DNA of 8,912 nt from DATLGB01 sp038318085 (GTDB lineage: Bacteria > Actinomycetota > Thermoleophilia > Solirubrobacterales > Solirubrobacteraceae), in assembly GCA_038318085.1 (NCBI GenBank), contig JBBQBV010000151.1:1-8912 (forward strand), read 5' to 3'. Made by a program: the position numbers and the translations under genes. This document shows, piece after piece, positions 5,614 through 8,912 of this stretch. Every line of letters begins with the position of its first letter. Position 1 is the stretch's first letter. The notes under the pieces are model-generated. The model ran no database searches. It was not told the origin of the DNA and saw only the letters and a program-made list of their open reading frames with translations.

Positions 5614-6504
5614 TCATCCGTAGACGTCGATCCGAAAGGACGCCCGAAAGGCCTCGCCTGGGGCGACGGTCCGCAGGCCGCGGCCGGTGCGCAGCGCGTC
5701 GGCCGGCGCGGTCATCGGCTCGAAGGCGATCACGTCCTCCGAGCGCGGCGCGAAGAGCTGCGCGTGCGTGTAGCCCTCCAACAAGCGCAGGTCGACCGTC
5801 CGGCCCCCGCCCGCCACGCGCAGCCAGGCGCCGGTGGCGGACTGATAGCCGTCATCGAGCTCGCGATCGCCCAAGGGCCCCGGGGCGACCGGCTCGTGGC
5901 GGACGTCGCCGGTTGGCACGGAGTGGTCGTCGAGCACGAGATGCTCCGACACCGTGCACGTGATCTCCCAGTCGGCGCGCCGGACTCCGGGCAAGGCCAG
6001 ATAGGGGTGGTAGCCGAACGCCACCGGGACGGGGACGTCGCCGGTCGCCGTCAGCGTCGTCTCCACCAGCAGCCCGACGGGATCGAGGACCGCGTGCACC
6101 GACAGCAGGTGGGCGAACGGGAACAGCCGCATCCGCCGGCTGTCAGCCGCGAAGTCGAGCTGCGCGCTGACCTCGGTCGTGCTCGCCTCCTTGACCGTCC
6201 AGGCGGTCTCCCCGTGCAGCAGGCCGTGGATCGGCAGGCCGTGCTCCTCCGGGCGGACCATCTGCGAGCCGCGCGGGAGCTCGACCTCCACGCCACCGAC
6301 CTCGTAGGACCAGCCGCTCAGCCGGTTCGCCCACGGGTGCAGGAGCGGGATGCCCATCGTCTTGCCGCGCTGACCCCAGGCGTCGAGCCCGCCCCGCAGG
6401 CCGAGCAGCTGCTCACCGCGGTGGGTCAGCGACGAGCCGATCATGCTCAGCTTGGGGACGAACTGGGCGCGCAGGTCCCCGACGCTGAGCTCGACGTGGT
6501 TCAT
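5614..6504 (-). CDS. Aldose 1-epimerase-like protein (galactose mutarotase superfamily)
   Basis: A 296-residue member of the galactose mutarotase-like beta-sandwich family, which interconverts alpha and beta anomers of free or phosphorylated sugars. Visible landmarks are LLHPWANRL (54-62; N60 and R61 at the sugar-binding site), IHGLLHG (92-98; H93 and H97), FGYHPYLALPG (163-173; H166, a probable general acid), DDGY (217-220) and FEPMTAPADAL (261-271; E262, a probable general base). The key residues are thus present and the length is normal. There is no signal peptide. Its ATG (6504-6502) overlaps the TGA of the Nudix gene as ATGA, with GAGGA a few bases upstream, so the two are translationally coupled. 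The Rieske gene follows after 30 bases. The exact sugar cannot be read from the sequence. Confidence 0.9.
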   Translation of the reverse strand: MNHVELSVGDLRAQFVPKLSMIGSSLTHRGEQLLGLRGGLDAWGQRGKTMGIPLLHPWANRLSGWSYEVGGVEVELPRGSQMVRPEEHGLPIHGLLHGETAWTVKEASTTEVSAQLDFAADSRRMRLFPFAHLLSVHAVLDPVGLLVETTLTATGDVPVPVAFGYHPYLALPGVRRADWEITCTVSEHLVLDDHSVPTGDVRHEPVAPGPLGDRELDDGYQSATGAWLRVAGGGRTVDLRLLEGYTHAQLFAPRSEDVIAFEPMTAPADALRTGRGLRTVAPGEAFRASFRIDVYG

Positions 6505-7163
6505 GGTCCTCGACGGTAGATGACGCCCGGCCGCCCCGGACCCTCGCGCGCGGTGCGGCCCGTGTCCTCGAGCAGCCCCGTCGCCCGCACGTCACGGCGG
6601 AAGTTGGCGGCGTCGACCGGCTCGCCGCGCAGCGCCTCGTACAGGCGCTGGGCCCGCGCGAGGGTGAACTCCGCCGGCAGCAGCCGTCCAGCGACGCGCA
6701 CGAACCACGCCTTGTCGCCCACCCGCGCGCGCAGCCGCCATAGCCCGTCGTCGACGATCCGGGCGTGGTCGAGCGCCAGGTCCGGCAACGCGGAGACCAG
6801 GTGCCAGCTGGCGTCGCGCTCGGGCGGGACCTCGTCGGGGAGCGTCTCCGGCGGCACGAGCGCGACGAAGGCGATCGACGGCAGCCAGCCGCGCGGATCG
6901 CGCGCCGGGTCGGCGTAGGTGCGCAGCTGCTCGAGGTGCACCGAGCCGACGCCGGCCTTCTCACGCAGCTTGCGCTCGGCGGTGGCAGACGGGTCCTCGT
7001 GCGCGCCCACGAACCCGCCCGGCAGCGCGAACATCCCGCGCTGGGGCGGCTCCAGCCGCCGGACGAGCAGCACGGACAGCCCGGACGCTGTCAGCGTGAA
7101 GACGACGGGATCGGCGGTGAGGCCGATCGGCGCGAGGTAGCCCGCAGTGTTGCTGGCGTCCAT
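6501..7163 (-). CDS. NrtR-like Nudix protein with C-terminal winged helix (probable transcriptional regulator)
   Basis: A 220-residue protein with an N-terminal Nudix fold (about 15-145) and a C-terminal segment (about 165-217: FTLARAQRLYEALRG, VDAANFRRDVRATGLLEDTG, GRPGVIYRR) typical of the winged-helix part of the NrtR/AraR group. The Nudix box at 50-72 is degenerate: G50, E56, R64 and E68 are kept, but the first Glu of the REUxEE core is K65 and the last is K69. LEQLRTYADPARDPRGW (77-93) is also characteristic of the group. Loss of metal-binding Glu residues is common in NrtR-type regulators, which bind ADP-ribose or sugars instead of cleaving them. Known members control NAD synthesis or arabinose use; the adjacent aldose epimerase hints at a sugar role here. 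It starts at ATG 7163 with no ribosome-binding site (perhaps nearly leaderless) and is probably first in the minus-strand run. Confidence 0.85.
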   Translation of the reverse strand: MDASNTAGYLAPIGLTADPVVFTLTASGLSVLLVRRLEPPQRGMFALPGGFVGAHEDPSATAERKLREKAGVGSVHLEQLRTYADPARDPRGWLPSIAFVALVPPETLPDEVPPERDASWHLVSALPDLALDHARIVDDGLWRLRARVGDKAWFVRVAGRLLPAEFTLARAQRLYEALRGEPVDAANFRRDVRATGLLEDTGRTAREGPGRPGVIYRRGP

Positions 7164-7189
7164 CTAGGGGCGCATCGTAGGCTGCCTCC
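7164..7189. promoter_or_regulatory. Divergent promoter region between the Nudix regulator and trhA
   Basis: Only 26 bases separate the two divergent starts. On the plus strand TAGGCT (7178-7183) lies six bases before the ATG of trhA, the spacing expected if transcription begins at the A of the ATG (leaderless mRNA, common in actinobacteria). On the minus strand TACGAT (7179-7174) lies 10 bases before the ATG of the Nudix gene, giving a predicted 5' leader of only a few bases. Neither gene has a Shine-Dalgarno sequence in a usable position, which supports leaderless or near-leaderless starts. No convincing -35 box was found for either. The two -10 candidates overlap, so the promoters may compete. 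Confidence 0.4.
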
Positions 7190-7825
7190 ATGCACGAGAT
7201 CGCGCCGCTGCTGCGGGGGGTGTCGCACTTCTGGGCCCTGTGGTTCGCGCTCGTAGGAGCCGTGATCCTCGTGATCGTGGCCCACGGCGCGACGGCGCGC
7301 GTCGCCGCGATCATCTACGGCGTCGGCCTGTGCGCGCTGTTCGCCGGCAGCGCGCTGTATCACCGCTGGCGCTGGGATCCGCGCTGGCGCCCGCTGCTGC
7401 GCCGCGTGGACCACTCGACGATCTTCGTCTTCATCGCCGCGAGCTACACCCCGGTCGCGGTCCTCGTGCTGCACGGGACCCTGCAGGTCCTGGTCCTCTC
7501 GCTAGCCTGGGCCGGGGCGTTCGTGGGCGTGATCTTCAGCCTCGCGTGGATCGACGCGCCGCGCTGGCTGGTCGCCGGCGTCTACCTCGGACTCGGATGG
7601 ATGGCGATCATCACGCTGCCCCAGCTGCTCGACCGCCTCGGCGCCGCGCCGGTGGCGCTGATCGCCGCCAGCGGGGTGCTCTACACGCTCGGCGCCGTCG
7701 TCTACGCGCGCCGCAAGCCGGATCCGTGGCCGCTCACGTTCGGCTTTCACGAGGTCTTTCACGCCTTCGTGATCGCGGCCGCCGCCTGCCACTTCGTGGC
7801 GATGGCCGGCTGGGTGGTCACGTGA
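7190..7825 (+). CDS. trhA: PAQR-family membrane protein, hemolysin III/TrhA type
   Basis: A 211-residue integral membrane protein with seven hydrophobic segments (roughly 15-33, 36-53, 75-95, 98-118, 125-141, 153-172, 189-208). The hallmark metal-site motifs are present: SALYH (54-58), the RRVDHSTIF segment (71-79; D74, H75), and GFHEVFH (185-191; H187 and H191), as in the zinc-dependent progestin/adipoQ receptor family. Bacterial TrhA/YqfA members are linked to membrane fluidity and fatty-acid homeostasis; the old 'hemolysin III' name does not imply toxicity. The length is normal. ATG 7190 is the only sensible start, with no ribosome-binding site but a -10-like box six bases upstream. Its TGA overlaps the GTG of the methyltransferase by 4 bases, so the two are co-expressed. 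Confidence 0.93.
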   Translation: MHEIAPLLRGVSHFWALWFALVGAVILVIVAHGATARVAAIIYGVGLCALFAGSALYHRWRWDPRWRPLLRRVDHSTIFVFIAASYTPVAVLVLHGTLQVLVLSLAWAGAFVGVIFSLAWIDAPRWLVAGVYLGLGWMAIITLPQLLDRLGAAPVALIAASGVLYTLGAVVYARRKPDPWPLTFGFHEVFHAFVIAAAACHFVAMAGWVVT

Positions 7826-8556
7826 CACCCCGCGAATGGGACGGCGCCGGCTACGACCGCGTCGCCGCGCCCATGACCGAGCGCGGCCTCGAGGTCGTCG
7901 ACAAGCTCGAGCTGCGCGGGGACGAGACCGTCCTGGACGCCGGCTGCGGCTCGGGGCAGGTCACCGCCCATCTGCTCGCCCGGCTGCCGGCGGGCCGGGT
8001 GATCGCGCTCGACGGGTCGCGGCAGATGCTCGACGTGGCCGCCGAGCGCTTCGGGGACGACCCGCGGGTCGCGCTCGTGCACGCCGACCTCGCCGCGCCG
8101 CTGGCGCTGGACGGGCCGGTCGACGCGATCGTCTCCACCTCGACGTTTCACTGGATCGACGACCACGACGCGCTGTTTGCCAACCTCGCCGCCGTCCTGC
8201 GCGAGGGCGGCGCGCTGGAGGCCGAGTTCGGCGGCCAGGGCAACATCCGGGCGGTGCTCGACATCCTCGCCGACCTCGGAGAGCCCGGGGACGCGACCTG
8301 GACCTTCGCCACGCCCGAAGACACCCTGCGCCGCCTCGACGCCGCCGGCTTCGCCGAGGCCAGCGCGCAGCTCGTCCCCCGCCCGGCGCGCATCGCTCCG
8401 GAGGAGCTTGGGAGCCACCTGCGCATCGTCGTTCTCGGCGACCACGTCGAGCGGCTCGGCCCGGTCGCCGGTCAGCGCCTCGTCGCAGACGTCGCCGCGC
8501 GCCTGCCCGAGCCGGTCCTGGACTACGTGCGACTGGTCGCCTCGGCCACGCGGTGA
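7822..8556 (+). CDS. Class I SAM-dependent methyltransferase, trans-aconitate methyltransferase-like
   Basis: A 244-residue methyltransferase. Motif I is VLDAGCGSGQVT (37-48); the ribose-binding acidic residue is in IALDGSRQML (61-70, D64); motif II is in VHADLAAPL (86-94); STFHWIDDHDALFANL (107-122) followed by LREGGALEAEFGG (126-138) is the pattern of the Tam (trans-aconitate 2-methyltransferase) branch. The actual substrate is unknown, and many proteins with this pattern methylate other small molecules. The GTG start (7822-7824) overlaps the trhA stop by 4 bases. The alternative longer frame upstream is only an out-of-frame reading of trhA. It ends 56 bases before the stop of the convergent DUF2332 gene. 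It belongs to a different transcript from the NodS-like enzyme and a different subfamily. Confidence 0.88.
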   Translation: MTPREWDGAGYDRVAAPMTERGLEVVDKLELRGDETVLDAGCGSGQVTAHLLARLPAGRVIALDGSRQMLDVAAERFGDDPRVALVHADLAAPLALDGPVDAIVSTSTFHWIDDHDALFANLAAVLREGGALEAEFGGQGNIRAVLDILADLGEPGDATWTFATPEDTLRRLDAAGFAEASAQLVPRPARIAPEELGSHLRIVVLGDHVERLGPVAGQRLVADVAARLPEPVLDYVRLVASATR

Positions 8557-8612
8557 CCGAGCGCGAGACATGCCGACTGCCCCTTGGCGCCTTCGCTTCG
8601 TGCCTCCTGCGT

Positions 8613-8912
8613 TCACGGCGCGGAGCATTCCCAGGCCACCGGCGGACCGTGGTCGCCGCAACGAGCCAGGAGTCTCCCCGGCTCGTCGGGAGCCGCCTGC
8701 ATCGTGAGCCCAAAGCCGCTCACGTGATCCTCGCCCGGCTCCATGCGCAGCCAGACAACGGGCCGCACGTGCCCTGTCTCGAGCGCCTGTCGGACCGTCA
8801 GCTCGATCGCCTCCCAGGCCTTCGGCTCGACGTACTGGCGCACGACTGACTGCCATATGACCGTGAGCTGCCCGTCGCTTGCGGTCGCCAGGGCCCCTGG
8901 CAGCCACTCCTG
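8613..8912 (-). CDS. DUF2332 family protein, C-terminal part (cut by window edge)
   Basis: The minus-strand frame is open from the window end to TGA at 8615-8613 (99 residues visible), so the 5' part lies beyond the window. The GTG at 8843 is internal: the upstream codons continue as QEWLP, then GQLTVIWQSVVRQYV. The order of QEWLP, TVIWQSVVRQYV, PVVWLRMEP, a Gly-rich stretch, LLARCGDHGPPVAW is the conserved C-terminal pattern of DUF2332 proteins (family consensus remembered as 'vvfHSvvwqYl ... lawlrlEp ... LaragpHG.pv.W'). The usual His of HSVV is Gln here (WQSVV). DUF2332 proteins are about 320-370 residues, are common in actinobacteria and have no established function that I know of. The gene is convergent with the methyltransferase. 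Confidence 0.75.
   Translation of the reverse strand, partial: QEWLPGALATASDGQLTVIWQSVVRQYVEPKAWEAIELTVRQALETGHVRPVVWLRMEPGEDHVSGFGLTMQAAPDEPGRLLARCGDHGPPVAWECSAP

Noticed and set aside
8557..8612. Possible bidirectional terminator between the convergent genes
   Set aside because: Only very short stems (for example GCG/CGC) and no T tract on either side.
7759..8907. 382-residue minus-strand frame opposite the methyltransferase
   Set aside because: Antisense shadow of a GC-rich gene; no motif, and the plus strand carries a complete methyltransferase.

Overview
The window is very GC-rich, with strong G/C third positions, many GTG starts and tightly overlapping genes. Its gene content (NodS-like methyltransferase, acyl-CoA dehydrogenase-like protein, DUF2231-Rieske fusion, DUF2332 protein) fits a high-GC actinobacterium. 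A Thermoleophilia/Solirubrobacterales-like lineage is my guess from style and content; no marker gene here settles it.

Layout. Positions 1-264 hold the C-terminal end of a TetR-type regulator (+). Positions 265-774 hold no intact protein gene: a frameshifted gene remnant (+), an intact tRNA-Arg with anticodon UCU (-), and an 18-bp copy of the 5' part of that tRNA 180 bp away. From 775 to 7163 eight genes lie head-to-tail on the minus strand. In transcription order they are a Nudix/winged-helix protein resembling NrtR, an aldose 1-epimerase-like protein, a DUF2231 membrane protein fused to a Rieske domain, a NodB-type polysaccharide deacetylase, a short acyl-CoA dehydrogenase-like flavoprotein, a NodS-like SAM methyltransferase, a ferredoxin-reductase-like FAD enzyme, and a family 2 glycosyltransferase. 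Gaps range from a 4-base overlap to 30 bases, so one long transcript is likely. A 26-base divergent gap (7164-7189) separates this run from a plus-strand pair: a hemolysin III/PAQR (TrhA) membrane protein and a trans-aconitate-methyltransferase-like SAM methyltransferase. The window closes with the C-terminal part of a DUF2332 protein on the minus strand, convergent with the methyltransferase.

How the genes may work together. The core (glycosyltransferase, NodS-like methyltransferase, acyl-CoA dehydrogenase-like protein, sugar deacetylase) recalls a recurring but functionally unassigned bacterial cluster in which, from memory, the deacetylase is usually of the PIG-L type; here it is NodB-type. 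The set is also reminiscent of Nod-factor synthesis, which uses a glycosyltransferase (NodC), a deacetylase (NodB) and an N-methyltransferase (NodS). A Rieske protein and a ferredoxin-reductase-like flavoprotein in the same transcript could form an electron chain serving the acyl-CoA dehydrogenase-like enzyme. My working inference is a small pathway that builds and modifies a glycoconjugate or amino-sugar metabolite, possibly controlled by the sugar- or nucleotide-sensing Nudix regulator. No substrate can be read from the sequence.
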